A stretch of 64,000 nucleotides of DNA from an uncultured Desulfobacter sp. (GCF_963666675.1 NZ_OY762929.1:6156501-6220500); one strand, 5' to 3'; positions 17,748 through 27,212 are shown, counted from the first letter of the stretch. Notes: generated by a model from the letters alone, not told the origin. Made by a program: numbers and translations.

Positions 17748-19196
17748 ATGGACCAACTTTCTTTATTATTTTCCGGGTGGCGCTGGCAGGATGTGTTGGA
17801 TATTGTTTTCAACGCATATATTTTGTTTCGTTTATATGTATTGTTCCGGGGGACCAATGTCCTAAGAGTCCTCATGGCCGTGGTCGCCATGTGGATCATC
17901 GGCCGCACGGCCAACGCCACGGGACTTGTCATTACCAACTGGGTCATGCAGGGCGTGATCACCGTGGCCACGTTCATGATTATCATTGTATTTAGAAATG
18001 AAATATCAGGGGTGGTTCGAACACGCAGTATCGGATTTTTCCTATGGGAAATTCCACGGACCCAGATCAATACACCGGTTCACATTATCAGTGATGCCGT
18101 GGTGCAGTTGGCCGGATCAAAAATCGGGGCATTGATTGTGATGCCCATTAAAACCGGGGTGGACAGCATCGTTTCCTCGGGATCGGATATCAATGCCGCA
18201 CTGTCCAGGGAAATGCTGGTGAATATTTTCTGGCCCGGCTCTCCCCTGCATGACGGTGCCGTGGTCATTCAGCGGGGAAGAATCACCCGGGCCGGGACCA
18301 TTCTGCCCTTGTCCCAGAATCGGCACCTGGCCTCAAAATACGGTACCCGGCACAGGGCCGCATTGGGCCTTACCGAGCAAAGTGATGCCCTGGTGATTGT
18401 TGTTTCCGAGGAGCGAGGGAAAATTTCCCTGGTAAAAGATAACCAGATCCATGAGGTCAAAGAGACTGATAAGCTTGAGACGCTCATAAAACAATATACC
18501 GGCGGCCCTGAACCGGTAAAAAGAATGCGCCGCCAGACCCGGGAACTGCTTGTGGCGGCCATGGTCTGTCTTTTATGCACCACGGGTTTGTGGCTTAGTT
18601 TTTCACGGGGCATGGAGACGCTGGCCAACTACGATGTTCCCATTGAGTTCATGAATCCCGACAAAAAAATGAATATTATTTATGCGTCCGCTTCCAGGTC
18701 CAGACTGCTGATCAGCGGTTCCCGGCCTCTGATCAACGCATTAACCCGGGATCAGATGAGCATCAAGATCTCCCTTGAGGGTGCAGCGGTGGGAAAAAAT
18801 ATACTGTCCATCACCCGCCGGAATGTCCAGTTGCCGCCGGGGATCCGTCTGAAAAATATTGAACCGGATCAGGTGGAATTAACCCTGGATGCCATGGTGG
18901 AAAAACAGTTGCCGGTACAGGCGGATTTTTCAGGAAAATTGCCCGAGGGCCTGACGATGACCCGTATCGAGGTTATTCCGGAAACAGTTAAGATCATAGG
19001 CGGAGAACTGACCCTGGACAGAGTCACCACCGTGTTTACCGAGAAAATTGCCCTGGAAAATTTAAAAACATCCGGCGTTGTGAATGCGGAACTGATCATG
19101 AACCCTGCTACCCTGCGGCCGGCTGACAAACATAAAAAAGTACAGATTCGGTACACCATTTCCGAAAGGACACCCAATGACGACACAAAAAGCTGA
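17748..19196 (+). CDS. cdaA: CdaA-type diadenylate cyclase fused to a YbbR (CdaR-like) domain
   Basis: ATG at 17748 is preferred over a TTG at 17739. The 482-residue product starts with three membrane helices and a DisA_N cyclase domain carrying both signature motifs: the DGA motif in PGSPLHDGAVVI and RHR in GTRHRAALG. These motifs bind ATP and make cyclic di-AMP. After about residue 265 a further membrane helix (LLVAAMVCLLCTTGLWLSF) leads to an extracytoplasmic YbbR region of about 190 residues (LTLDAMVEKQLPVQ, VKIIGGELTLDRV). In Firmicutes the cyclase CdaA and its YbbR regulator CdaR are separate neighbouring genes; here they form one polypeptide. It should sit in the inner membrane with the regulator outside and the cyclase inside. 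The 3' end overlaps the next gene by 20 bases. Confidence 0.88.
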   Translation: MDQLSLLFSGWRWQDVLDIVFNAYILFRLYVLFRGTNVLRVLMAVVAMWIIGRTANATGLVITNWVMQGVITVATFMIIIVFRNEISGVVRTRSIGFFLWEIPRTQINTPVHIISDAVVQLAGSKIGALIVMPIKTGVDSIVSSGSDINAALSREMLVNIFWPGSPLHDGAVVIQRGRITRAGTILPLSQNRHLASKYGTRHRAALGLTEQSDALVIVVSEERGKISLVKDNQIHEVKETDKLETLIKQYTGGPEPVKRMRRQTRELLVAAMVCLLCTTGLWLSFSRGMETLANYDVPIEFMNPDKKMNIIYASASRSRLLISGSRPLINALTRDQMSIKISLEGAAVGKNILSITRRNVQLPPGIRLKNIEPDQVELTLDAMVEKQLPVQADFSGKLPEGLTMTRIEVIPETVKIIGGELTLDRVTTVFTEKIALENLKTSGVVNAELIMNPATLRPADKHKKVQIRYTISERTPNDDTKS

Positions 19197-20010
19197 CAGC
19201 GCCGTTATTTATATCCCCCATGGCGGCGGCCCCTTACCCCTTCTGGGCCATGCCGGACATGAGGCCATGAATGCATTTTTAAAGGAGCTTGCCGCCATGC
19301 TGCCCAGGCCTGATGCCGTGGTGGTGATCTCCGCCCATTGGGAAAGTGATCCGCCCATGGCAACCAGTCATCCCAGGCCCGAGCTGCTTTACGATTATTA
19401 TGGGTTTCCCGAAGAGGCGTATAAGATTAAATATCCGGCTACCGGCCACCCGGAACTGGCTGCTAAAGCCGTTGCCCTGCTCAACGCATCCGGCATCGAG
19501 GCCAGGGCAGATCGTTGGCGGGAATTTGACCATGGGGTCTACATCCCCTTGACCCTGATGCTGCCCAACGCCGATGTGCCCTGCATCCAGATCTCCCTGG
19601 CCAAAGGCCTGGATGCCGAAAAACACCTGTTGATGGGTCAGGCCCTGAGACCGTTGCTCAAGGAAAAGATCTGGCTTCTGGGTTCCGGATTTTCGTTTCA
19701 CAACATGCGAGGGTTTGATCTGCAGGCCGGTCCGGATTCTCCGTCGGTGCCGGATCCTGAGAACAGGTCTTTCCAGGATTGGCTTAAAGAAACGTGCGGT
19801 GATGTAACCATCTCCCCGGAACAGCAAAAACAACTGCTGCTCAATTGGGAAGATGTGCCGTCGGCAAGGCATTGCCATCCCAGGGAAGAGCATCTGCTCC
19901 CCTTGATGGTGTGTGCCGGTGCTGCCGGATACCGACCTGCCCCTAAGGTGTTTGACGTCAAAATATTAGGCAGAAGTTCAGTCTGCTTTTTCTGGCCTGG
20001 AATTGTATGA
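19177..20010 (+). CDS. LigB/YgiD-type class III extradiol ring-cleavage dioxygenase
   Basis: 277 residues, matching the size of 4,5-DOPA-extradiol-dioxygenase-like proteins. Recognisable metal and active-site motifs are IPHGGGPLPLLG near residue 14, VVISAHWES near residue 49, FDHGVYIPL near residue 114 and the SGFSFHNMRGF block near residue 170. These non-haem Fe(II) or Zn enzymes cleave catechol-like rings or act on related aromatics. The gene overlaps the cyclase gene by 20 bases, so it is translated from the same message, but I see no functional link. An anaerobe has little use for an oxygenase, so the natural reaction may differ. Confidence 0.83.
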   Translation: MTTQKADSAVIYIPHGGGPLPLLGHAGHEAMNAFLKELAAMLPRPDAVVVISAHWESDPPMATSHPRPELLYDYYGFPEEAYKIKYPATGHPELAAKAVALLNASGIEARADRWREFDHGVYIPLTLMLPNADVPCIQISLAKGLDAEKHLLMGQALRPLLKEKIWLLGSGFSFHNMRGFDLQAGPDSPSVPDPENRSFQDWLKETCGDVTISPEQQKQLLLNWEDVPSARHCHPREEHLLPLMVCAGAAGYRPAPKVFDVKILGRSSVCFFWPGIV

Positions 20011-20017
20011 GAAGATT

Positions 20018-20737
20018 TTATTGCATGGATTTTAATTGCTGTTGAACACTCTCCTGGGCCTTAGTTTTAAGGGCATCTCCGTCGGCTGTCCCCAGGGCCG
20101 GGCCAAAGCTCAAACGGGCTTTTAGCGGCGCGGTTTTAAACGTTTCCAAAAAATGGGGCAGGAAAAAATCGTCTCCGATCCAGGCTGCTTTCGGGTTTTC
20201 GTAGCAGATTGCCACGGGCACCACGGGAATGTTGTTTAATGCAGCCAGGTGGAAGATGCCTTTTTTAAAGGGAAGGATGCCGGGGCCTGCCGATGTGGTG
20301 CCTTCAGGGAAAACCACTACACTGATTCCCTGGGCCAGTTTTTCTCCGATGGCCTGCCGTGCGTTTGCACGGCTTTCGGCACTGGACCGGTCCACAAACA
20401 CCGTATTTCCCCGTTTTGCCGCCCGCCCGAATATGGGCCAGGAGGCCAGCTCCTTTTTAGCCAGAAAGGCCGCATCCAGGTGGGCGAGGATAATAACGAT
20501 GTCCAGGTAGGACCTGTGATTGGAAACCACCAGGGCGCCATCTTCAGGGATCTCGCCGGTCTGTTCAATATGAATGTCAAGATTTTTGACCAGCATGCCG
20601 GCCCATTGCCGGGCCCGGGATGCCACCAGCTCCGGAGACCATCCCGATGATGACACCGCCTCAGCCAGTTGCCAAAGGCTTGATATCGTCATCACAACGA
20701 CCATGGACAACTTGTAAACAGCGTTCAATCCGGCCAT
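20018..20737 (-). CDS. PlsC-family 1-acylglycerol-3-phosphate acyltransferase
   Basis: The 239-residue protein has an N-terminal hydrophobic helix, then the acyltransferase motifs: NHRSYLD (NHxxxxD, catalytic His and Asp), VFVDRSSAESR, and FPEGTTSAG. A proline-containing VPVAICYENP segment completes the fold. It would transfer an acyl chain to lysophosphatidic acid or a related lysolipid at the inner face of the membrane. It lies two bases downstream of a GNAT-like gene on the same strand, and the pair may act together in lipid modification. It converges with the dioxygenase gene with only seven bases between the stops. Confidence 0.87.
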   Translation of the reverse strand: MAGLNAVYKLSMVVVMTISSLWQLAEAVSSSGWSPELVASRARQWAGMLVKNLDIHIEQTGEIPEDGALVVSNHRSYLDIVIILAHLDAAFLAKKELASWPIFGRAAKRGNTVFVDRSSAESRANARQAIGEKLAQGISVVVFPEGTTSAGPGILPFKKGIFHLAALNNIPVVPVAICYENPKAAWIGDDFFLPHFLETFKTAPLKARLSFGPALGTADGDALKTKAQESVQQQLKSMQ

Positions 20738-20739
20738 GT

Positions 20740-21534
20740 CTACAGCCCCAGAACGGGGTGTTCCGGCTGCCTGTTGAGCTGTTTCACCTTGCGCTGGCGC
20801 AATATGTATTTAATTAAAGAGATCATTCGAAAATAGCCGATCTGGAGCACTTCGTCACCCTGCTCAAAATTCATCATATTGGCGTAAAATCGATTCAGGC
20901 CGCTTTTCCTGTGATGATAGATCAGGTCGTTTTTTTCCTTGTGAAACACCGTATCTTTTACACTGCCGCGGAATACAAAGTTTTTTTCATCAAGGACAGC
21001 GTCTTTAAGTACATACATCTCCTGCCTGAATTGATCGTTTATGGCCCTTGCAATTTTTAGGTGGGTGTCGCCGGGGCGTTCGGCGTAAAAGGGGGAAGGG
21101 AACACCTGTTCAAAGTGCATGGCCACATTGCCGAGGCTGGACAATACGCCTGCACAGTTGGAGATCCATATTTTGCCGAAAGGGTTTTGTTTGTATAGGT
21201 ATCCGGTCAGGGCTTTTTTGATCAGCAAATGCGTGAGCCGTTTTCCCCTGGCTTCGGGCCGAACACAGGTCAGGCCAAGGTGCAGAATTCGGCCCACATC
21301 CGCAATGTCTAAAAACACCATGGAGCAAAACCCCTGGGGGGTACCGTGCTCATCTTTGGCCAGTGCGATCAGTTTGTTGGAAAGTGCATCTCGGGTGCCG
21401 ACAATGGCCTGGTATTCGGGCAGTTCATGGAAGCAGTCCCCGGCGATTTCCCGGATATTTTGGGCAAGGCGTTCAATGGATTCATCTGAGAGAACCCGAC
21501 CGGGTTCCTGATACGTCTCGACTATGAAATTCAT
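20740..21534 (-). CDS. GNAT-like acetyltransferase domain protein
   Basis: 264 residues. The central part (about 55-130) fits a GNAT core: IALAKDEHGTPQGFCSMVF, then LTCVRPEARGKRLTHLLIKKAL, with a motif resembling the acyl-CoA pyrophosphate loop (R-x-x-x-R-G-K-x-L). The rest has no family I recognise. Position immediately upstream of a PlsC-type acyltransferase suggests an acyl-transfer role in lipid or envelope metabolism. Start ATG at 21534, followed by a typical NFIVETY N-terminus without a signal peptide, so cytoplasmic. Confidence 0.6.
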   Translation of the reverse strand: MNFIVETYQEPGRVLSDESIERLAQNIREIAGDCFHELPEYQAIVGTRDALSNKLIALAKDEHGTPQGFCSMVFLDIADVGRILHLGLTCVRPEARGKRLTHLLIKKALTGYLYKQNPFGKIWISNCAGVLSSLGNVAMHFEQVFPSPFYAERPGDTHLKIARAINDQFRQEMYVLKDAVLDEKNFVFRGSVKDTVFHKEKNDLIYHHRKSGLNRFYANMMNFEQGDEVLQIGYFRMISLIKYILRQRKVKQLNRQPEHPVLGL

Positions 21535-21679
21535 ACATTTTCCTATAGATTTTAATTGAGTTTGATCAGTATTACATTAAAAGATTTAAGAATCGGTTAT
21601 GGATTGATTAGAAGGGTGTTTGGGCGGGGAGAAATGATCTAAAGCAAGTTGGGGCTTGATCATAAGATCGGATATATTT

Positions 21680-21740
21680 TGTAGGGGCAATCCCCCTGTG
21701 GTTGCCCTTATTCAGGCAGGCACAGGGACCTGCCCCCACA
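21680..21740. repeat. Intergenic palindromic (REP-like) element
   Basis: TGTAGGGGCA (21680-21689) pairs with TGCCCCCACA (21731-21740) with one mismatch. It encloses two smaller hairpins, GGCAA/TTGCC (21686-21690 with 21702-21706) and GGCAGG/CCTGCC (21715-21720 with 21729-21734). The layout is that of dispersed palindromic repeats found between genes in many bacteria. It lies between the starts and stops of two minus-strand genes. Confidence 0.65.
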
Positions 21741-21775
21741 ATGGCCGGCGTTTGGACCAATCCCGCAATTTGGCT

Positions 21776-22444
21776 TCAGGATTCATCCAGAATGAAATCG
21801 GTGATATGGATATTGGTCTTCATCTCCTGTTCCAGGGTTGACCAGGACGGTTCTCCGGTAGGATTATGACCCGGAAGGATCACGGTTTTTTTATCAAGGG
21901 GCAGGATTTTAACCCTGATGGAGTCGATCAGTTCGTGAAGGTTTCCGCCCGGCAGGTCGGTTCGCCCGGCTTCTCCCACAAAGATGGCATCCCCGGTAAA
22001 AAGATGGTCTTCGCACAGCAGACAGACCGAACCGGGGGTATGACCGGGGGTGTGGATAACGGCCAGTTCACAAAATCCAAAGGCAATACGTTCGCCATCT
22101 TTGATCCTGATGTCCGCCGGATAGGGCGGCGGCAGGCCCACCGATTGCTTTGTTTTCATCCTTACGTCCGGATCTTTAAAAAAGTCATCATCCAACCCGT
22201 GCAGGCAATAGGGAATCGGGGCAATTTTTTTGAACGTCGCCATGGAAAAAAATTGATCCGCATGGCCATGGGTCAACAGGATTTTATCGGGGAGAATATC
22301 CTTTTCCCCGATAAAATCCGCCATCTCTTCAACCGGTCCGCCCGGATCAATGATGACCGCCTTGCGTGATACCTTGCACACCAGAAAATAGGTATTGAGG
22401 TTATAGGGGCCTGTGATCCGCCGGAGCATCTGTGTATGGTGCAC
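21776..22444 (-). CDS. MBL-fold metallo-hydrolase (glyoxalase II-like)
   Basis: A 222-residue single-domain hydrolase with the metal-binding motif LTHGHADQF (HxHxDx), then HTPGHTPGSVC and FTGDAIFVGEAGRTDLPGG, and a final ILPGHNPTGE. These supply the histidines and bridging aspartate for two metal ions. Closest in pattern to YcbL/glyoxalase-II-type thioester hydrolases. Cytoplasmic. It begins five bases after the stop of the PAS kinase gene on the same strand, so may be read from the same transcript, without an evident functional connection. Confidence 0.88.
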   Translation of the reverse strand: MHHTQMLRRITGPYNLNTYFLVCKVSRKAVIIDPGGPVEEMADFIGEKDILPDKILLTHGHADQFFSMATFKKIAPIPYCLHGLDDDFFKDPDVRMKTKQSVGLPPPYPADIRIKDGERIAFGFCELAVIHTPGHTPGSVCLLCEDHLFTGDAIFVGEAGRTDLPGGNLHELIDSIRVKILPLDKKTVILPGHNPTGEPSWSTLEQEMKTNIHITDFILDES

Positions 22445-22449
22445 GTGTT

Positions 22450-24168
22450 TTACTGTCCTTCCTCTTTTTTTTGTATGGCCGGCAGCAGTATTTTAAAAAC
22501 CGATCCTTGTTCTAAACGACTTTCAACATGGATATTGCCCCCATATTTTTTTACGATGCCATATGCCGAGGCCAATCCCATTCCGGTGCCTTTCCCCGGT
22601 TCTTTGGTTGTAAAATAGGGCTCGAATATCGCTTTTATGATGTCCGGTGCAATACCCGTTCCTGTGTCTGCAATCGATAGTTGTACATATTTGCCCGGGC
22701 CGGCAAGCTCATTTTGGGCGGCGTACCTTGCATCGACGATTTGATCGGATACACCTAATGATAAAGTCCCGCCTTTGTTTTCCATTGCGTCGGCCGCATT
22801 GCTGGATAAGTCCAATATGACCTGCTGTAAAAGGGCAGGATTGCCCATGACCATTGCCGCCGTAGATATGTTTTGTTTTATCTCAATATCGGCAGGAATC
22901 GTGGATTCAAGCAGTTTGATGGATTCATTTACAATGTTTGCAATGGAGACGGGCTTTACTTCTTCATTGTTCTGCCGGGCAAATGATAATATTTGTAAAA
23001 CCAGGTCCCGTGCGCGTTTGCCTGCGGTATGGATCTCTTTTAAATCGTATTCTAAATTGCTTCCCTTTTCGACATCACCAAGGGCGATTTCCGAAAATCC
23101 AAGAATAGATGAAAGTATATTGTTGAAATGATGGGCGATGCCCCCTGCCAGGTTGCCGATGGACTCCATCTTTTCGGATTGAATCAATTTTTTTTCCAAC
23201 TGTTTTTTCTCGGTGATGTCTGGAAACGCCATGATTCCGGCAATGACAACACCATCATCATCAATCAAAGGCGCCGCACTGATAGAGACCCAGCGATCTC
23301 CTTTATCAAGGGGTAATATAAACTCCTGGTTGCTAATTATCTCCCGGTTTACAATTGCCCTTTTTATCGGCAACTGCGCCAATGGACAAGGCGTTTCGTC
23401 CAGGTGATACAGGGGCCAATAATCATGATATTGTTCAATGGTGATCCCATGGATATTGCCGGGAAATGGGTTCATTAAATCCAACGCGCCTTGATTAAAA
23501 TGGGTAAGCTTCATATCCGGCACGGATACGATGATGACAGGAACGGGGATTTGTTTGATGGTTAATTTTAAAAAATTTAAAGCCTTGTCCAGTTTTAGCT
23601 GGGCGGTTTTGATGTCGGTGATGTCACTGACGGTGATCATCAAACTTTTTTCATCTTCTATCTCTGCATTGTTTTTATATCTTATCTTTGCTTCAATCTG
23701 GGCATAAAAAAGACTTTCGTCGGCTTTGAGTAAGCGAACCACCATTTTTTTATCTGCAGGATTGTTAAAAAAATTTTTAAACCGGGACAAAAAAATGGAT
23801 CTATCCGCTTCCAGGATATTATCAGCAAATAAACTGCCTTTGAAATTTTTATCTTTGAGGCCAAGCATGGACTGCCATGTCATATTGGTTTGCAGAATAA
23901 CGCCTGAGGAATCCAGCACAACGTAACCAACCGGTGCATTTTCAAAGAGCTCGACAAACTGATCTTTTGTCTTCTGGAGCGTCAAATGGGTATGTCTTAA
24001 TTCATCATTTTGCAGCTCAAGTTCAATCTGGTACACAGCCAGTTCATGGGCCCATTCTTTCAGGTTTGTCAGTTCATGGGTCTGGGCGGTATTTTTTGAA
24101 TTCCGGAGTAATTTTTCAGCACGCTCCCTCAGGCTGTGGAAGCGGTCGGCTAAAGCAGCATTCATCAT
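22450..24168 (-). CDS. PAS-domain sensor histidine kinase
   Basis: 572 residues without a membrane segment. An N-terminal helical region (1-65) is followed by two PAS domains (about 70-190 and 200-315; FENAPVGYVVLDSSGVILQTN in the first, ending in the ITEKKQLEKKL linker). The kinase core has the phospho-histidine motif GGIAHHFNNILSSI, an N-box LSSNAADAMENKGG, and GTGIAPD and GKGTGMGLASAYGI glycine boxes. It is of the NtrB-like group. It lies 11 bases after the CheB-CheR fusion gene and is probably cotranscribed with it. Both proteins carry PAS sensors, suggesting a cytoplasmic redox or metabolite signal. No response regulator is adjacent. Confidence 0.9.
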   Translation of the reverse strand: MMNAALADRFHSLRERAEKLLRNSKNTAQTHELTNLKEWAHELAVYQIELELQNDELRHTHLTLQKTKDQFVELFENAPVGYVVLDSSGVILQTNMTWQSMLGLKDKNFKGSLFADNILEADRSIFLSRFKNFFNNPADKKMVVRLLKADESLFYAQIEAKIRYKNNAEIEDEKSLMITVSDITDIKTAQLKLDKALNFLKLTIKQIPVPVIIVSVPDMKLTHFNQGALDLMNPFPGNIHGITIEQYHDYWPLYHLDETPCPLAQLPIKRAIVNREIISNQEFILPLDKGDRWVSISAAPLIDDDGVVIAGIMAFPDITEKKQLEKKLIQSEKMESIGNLAGGIAHHFNNILSSILGFSEIALGDVEKGSNLEYDLKEIHTAGKRARDLVLQILSFARQNNEEVKPVSIANIVNESIKLLESTIPADIEIKQNISTAAMVMGNPALLQQVILDLSSNAADAMENKGGTLSLGVSDQIVDARYAAQNELAGPGKYVQLSIADTGTGIAPDIIKAIFEPYFTTKEPGKGTGMGLASAYGIVKKYGGNIHVESRLEQGSVFKILLPAIQKKEEGQ

Positions 24169-24179
24169 TTGGCTCCTGT

Positions 24180-26711
24180 CTAATCAGATATGTCCACAAT
24201 GGTCACAACGATCCCGGCATAGGAATCGGGCCCGACACGGTATGGGATGATACGTACCAGGTAACATTTTCCATTTTCGCTTTTTACCCTCTTTTCCATA
24301 GTCTCATCGGATTTCTGAACTTTTTGCACGGAGGTGATTAAATCAAAATCGGAAATTTTGTGCGACAGATGTGCCAATGGCCTGCCGATATCGCTCTCCA
24401 ATATATTGAACAAGTCTTTTGTCGATTTTGAAAAATGGCGAATTGAAAGATCTTCATCCAGGATAAGTGTGCCGATCCGGGAGCTTGAGAGCAGATTTTC
24501 AATATCGTTTTTTGCCTCGGTTAATTCCATAATCTTTTTCTGATATTCGCTGTTTACCGTATATAGTTCCTCGTTGGTGCTTTGCAACTCTTCATTGGTA
24601 CTTTGAAGTTCCTCGTTGCTTGCCAGCAGCTCTTCGTTGGTCGCCTGCAACTCTTCATTGGATGTTTCCAGTTCTTCGATGGTCGCCTGGAGATTCTCCC
24701 GGCTGAATTGCAGTTCCTGTTCAAGATCCCGGAGCCGCTGATCGGTCTCTTCATCCAGGTTGCATTCGTTGGGGGGCAGGTCGTCCGTTGTCATTTCGTT
24801 AATATCTTCGAAAATGACGGAAACAAAGGGCTCGTCAGTTTTTCTGCCCGGAAGAGACCTGATATTCAAACGCAGATTGCGTTCAATGTTTTGCTCATGC
24901 ACTCTGACATTGGTATAAATCGTCTCTTCATTTGTCCGAAAGACCTTTTGAATCCCTGTGGCCAGGGGGATGGCAATTTTCTGATCGACCATTTTGGTTA
25001 TATCATAAACGGCTCTTCCCGGCGGCAAGGTAAACAGTCCCCTTGAATCGCCTGTGGTGTAAACCACTTCAAGTTGCTCGTTTACCACAACACAAAGGGG
25101 GATATACCAGTTCGATATGGCATTGAGCAGTCGCAGGGCCAATTTTTCTTCGGATCTGTCTGCGGCCCGGCCGGGGATTCGAATATTTCCTGCCGGCAGG
25201 GGGATTTGGATGTTTTGATTTCTTTTAGAGTGTTCAATCTGCACCGGCACCGGATTTGTTTTCCCCAGGGCTTTGTAAATTTTCCCCTTTTGGTCAAGGA
25301 TTTCAAAAAAATTATCCATTGTACCGGTGGTTTCGCTGGTACCCAAAAGGAGCATGCCCCCGGGTTTTAAAGAGAAGTTAAACATCTCCAGGGCCCGTTG
25401 CTGGAGTACCGGCTGCAGATAGATCAACAGATTTCGACAACTGACAAAATCAATCCGTGTAAACGGCGGGTCTTTAACCAGGTTGTGTTGGGCAAACACA
25501 ATCATTTCACGAATCCGGCGGGCAATCTGGTATTGATCACCACGCCGGTAAAAATATTTTGTCAGAACGGCCGGGCTGAGATCCGCAGCGATACTCTCTG
25601 AAAATAGTCCGATGCCCGCCTTGGCTATGGCCTCTTTATCAATGTCCGTTGCAAAAATTTTTATATCGGCATTCACCCCTAATTTTTCACAGACCTCACA
25701 GGAGAGAATGGCAATGGTATATGCTTCTTCTCCTGTTGAGCAGCCGGCGATCCAAAACCGTAATTCATTATCGGTCATGGTTTTAAACATTTGGGGTAGA
25801 AATTGATGTTCCAATTGGCCCATGACATCAGAATCCCTGAAAAAACTGGTCACACCGATGAGCAATTCCCTGTACAGGGATTTAACTTCCGCCGGAATTT
25901 TTGCGGCATAGTCCACGTATGCATCCAGATTCTGTGACTGGGTCACGGTAATGCGTCTTTGAATCCTTCTGGAGATGGTGTTCATTTTGTAATGGGTGAA
26001 ATCCACCTGGGTCTTTGAACGAAGCAGGCTGAAAAGTTTTGTCAGGCCTGAATCCTGCCGGATCTCTTTGTGGGTGCTCTCCTGTTTGACCGTGTAGGGA
26101 TGGTGCAGCCATGCCAAGAGCTGGGAGGGCATCTCGCCGGGGGGTAATATAAAATCGGCCACGCCGGTTGATACCGCTGCCTTGGGCATGCCGTCGAATT
26201 TAGCGCTGGCCTCGTCCTGCACAAGAACCAGGCCGCCCCTTTCTTTGATCAGCCGAACCCCGCGCGTGCCGTCGCTGCCGGTCCCTGAGAGGATAACCGC
26301 CACTGCCCGGTCGCCCTGATCCTCTGCCAGGGATTTAAGGAAGATATCCACAGGCAGGTTGATGAGGATTTCCTCCCGGTTTTTCTGGTTGGTTAAAATG
26401 AGTTTGCCGTGGAAAATGGATATATTTTTTTTGGGCGGTATCAGATATATATTGTCGGGCTTAACCTCCAGGCCGTCTTCTGCGCGATGAACCGGTATTT
26501 TTGTTTTTCTTGAAAGCAATTCCACCATCATGCTTTTATAATCCGGCGATAGGTGTTGGATCACAACAAAGGCCATGCCGCTATCCACGGGCATCACTTG
26601 AAAAAAGGATTCTATGGCTTCAAGTCCGCCTGCAGAGGCCCCAATGCCGACAATGGCATTCTGTTCTTCCGGTTTGTTTTTAATCAAAACCTTATCCGTT
26701 TTTGTGTTCAT
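24180..26711 (-). CDS. CheB-CheR fusion with coiled coil and PAS domain
   Basis: 843 residues. The CheB methylesterase domain (about 20-205) has GASAGG, IQHLSPDYKS and ILSGTGSDGTRG, supplying the Ser-His-Asp triad. A CheR methyltransferase domain (about 220-480) has GVTSFFRDSDV and the SAM site WIAGCSTGEEAYTI. A region with some PAS character follows, then a striking coiled coil of TNEELQS-type repeats near 660-715 and a C-terminal PAS domain. There is no receiver domain, unlike classical CheB. The fusion type is common in bacteria with many sensory kinases and may modify receptors or signal to the downstream PAS kinase. Start ATG at 26711. Confidence 0.92.
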   Translation of the reverse strand: MNTKTDKVLIKNKPEEQNAIVGIGASAGGLEAIESFFQVMPVDSGMAFVVIQHLSPDYKSMMVELLSRKTKIPVHRAEDGLEVKPDNIYLIPPKKNISIFHGKLILTNQKNREEILINLPVDIFLKSLAEDQGDRAVAVILSGTGSDGTRGVRLIKERGGLVLVQDEASAKFDGMPKAAVSTGVADFILPPGEMPSQLLAWLHHPYTVKQESTHKEIRQDSGLTKLFSLLRSKTQVDFTHYKMNTISRRIQRRITVTQSQNLDAYVDYAAKIPAEVKSLYRELLIGVTSFFRDSDVMGQLEHQFLPQMFKTMTDNELRFWIAGCSTGEEAYTIAILSCEVCEKLGVNADIKIFATDIDKEAIAKAGIGLFSESIAADLSPAVLTKYFYRRGDQYQIARRIREMIVFAQHNLVKDPPFTRIDFVSCRNLLIYLQPVLQQRALEMFNFSLKPGGMLLLGTSETTGTMDNFFEILDQKGKIYKALGKTNPVPVQIEHSKRNQNIQIPLPAGNIRIPGRAADRSEEKLALRLLNAISNWYIPLCVVVNEQLEVVYTTGDSRGLFTLPPGRAVYDITKMVDQKIAIPLATGIQKVFRTNEETIYTNVRVHEQNIERNLRLNIRSLPGRKTDEPFVSVIFEDINEMTTDDLPPNECNLDEETDQRLRDLEQELQFSRENLQATIEELETSNEELQATNEELLASNEELQSTNEELQSTNEELYTVNSEYQKKIMELTEAKNDIENLLSSSRIGTLILDEDLSIRHFSKSTKDLFNILESDIGRPLAHLSHKISDFDLITSVQKVQKSDETMEKRVKSENGKCYLVRIIPYRVGPDSYAGIVVTIVDISD

Positions 26712-26916
26712 ATGTGCGTCACCATTGCTTTGAAGGATGAGAAACTTTAAACATTACAAGAATATATAAGTCAATTTTAAATATCAACCGTTTAAAGCAT
26801 TCAGAACCACAGTGGTATGGCGTACCCGCAAGATGCAGGCGTATGTTTGGGGGCATTCCGGTCCGGTCCTTTGTCCGTGTTTGGTTGTCGTGCATTTCGC
26901 AAGAAAGTGTTGTTAA

Positions 26917-26979
26917 ATCGTATCCGAGTATAATTAAATCGTAAACAAATATTGTCATATCGTAAACAAATGTTTTTAT
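26917..26979. repeat. Three direct repeats at exact 21-bp spacing upstream of mop
   Basis: ATCGTA occurs at 26917, 26938 and 26959. The second and third units share the longer ATCGTAAACAAAT. A period of exactly 21 bp (two helical turns) would place protein sites on the same DNA face. The array lies in the 640-bp gap between the divergent CheB-CheR fusion and the mop operon. It looks like an operator array for a regulator of either gene. Confidence 0.55.
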
Positions 26980-27184
26980 GCAGAATGGCCGGTGCGTCCC
27001 AGACGTTCCTGCGGCCTTCATCTTAAAAGCGGTTACCGGATTTTTTCGTCTAAGATGCTATAATTATATGGGTTTTATGTCATGGTGACGCATGTTTTGG
27101 GGGGGGCGGTTTCGTGCGGCATCGTAAAATTAAGAGTTATTTTTGGTTATTCTTTGTCATAGTAATCACTAATTTATTAAGGTC

Positions 27185-27212
27185 TTGACTAATATATACT
27201 TAAACATACAAA
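27185..27212 (+). promoter_or_regulatory. Possible sigma-70 promoter for the mop operon
   Basis: TTGACT (27185-27190) and TACAAA (27207-27212) with a 16-bp spacer, about 140 bases before the mop start. The -10 is a weak match. The rest of the 640-bp upstream gap holds the 21-bp repeats and no gene I can support. Confidence 0.35.

Noticed and set aside
26917..26979. Start of a CRISPR array
   Set aside because: Only three short units with no spacer-length variation and no cas genes nearby; better explained as protein-binding repeats.
26719..27021. Minus-strand frame of 100 codons with a heptapeptide repeat (FVYDMTI, FVYDLII)
   Set aside because: The repeat is a translation of the 21-bp DNA repeats; the rest has no fold, and the frame sits in a promoter region.
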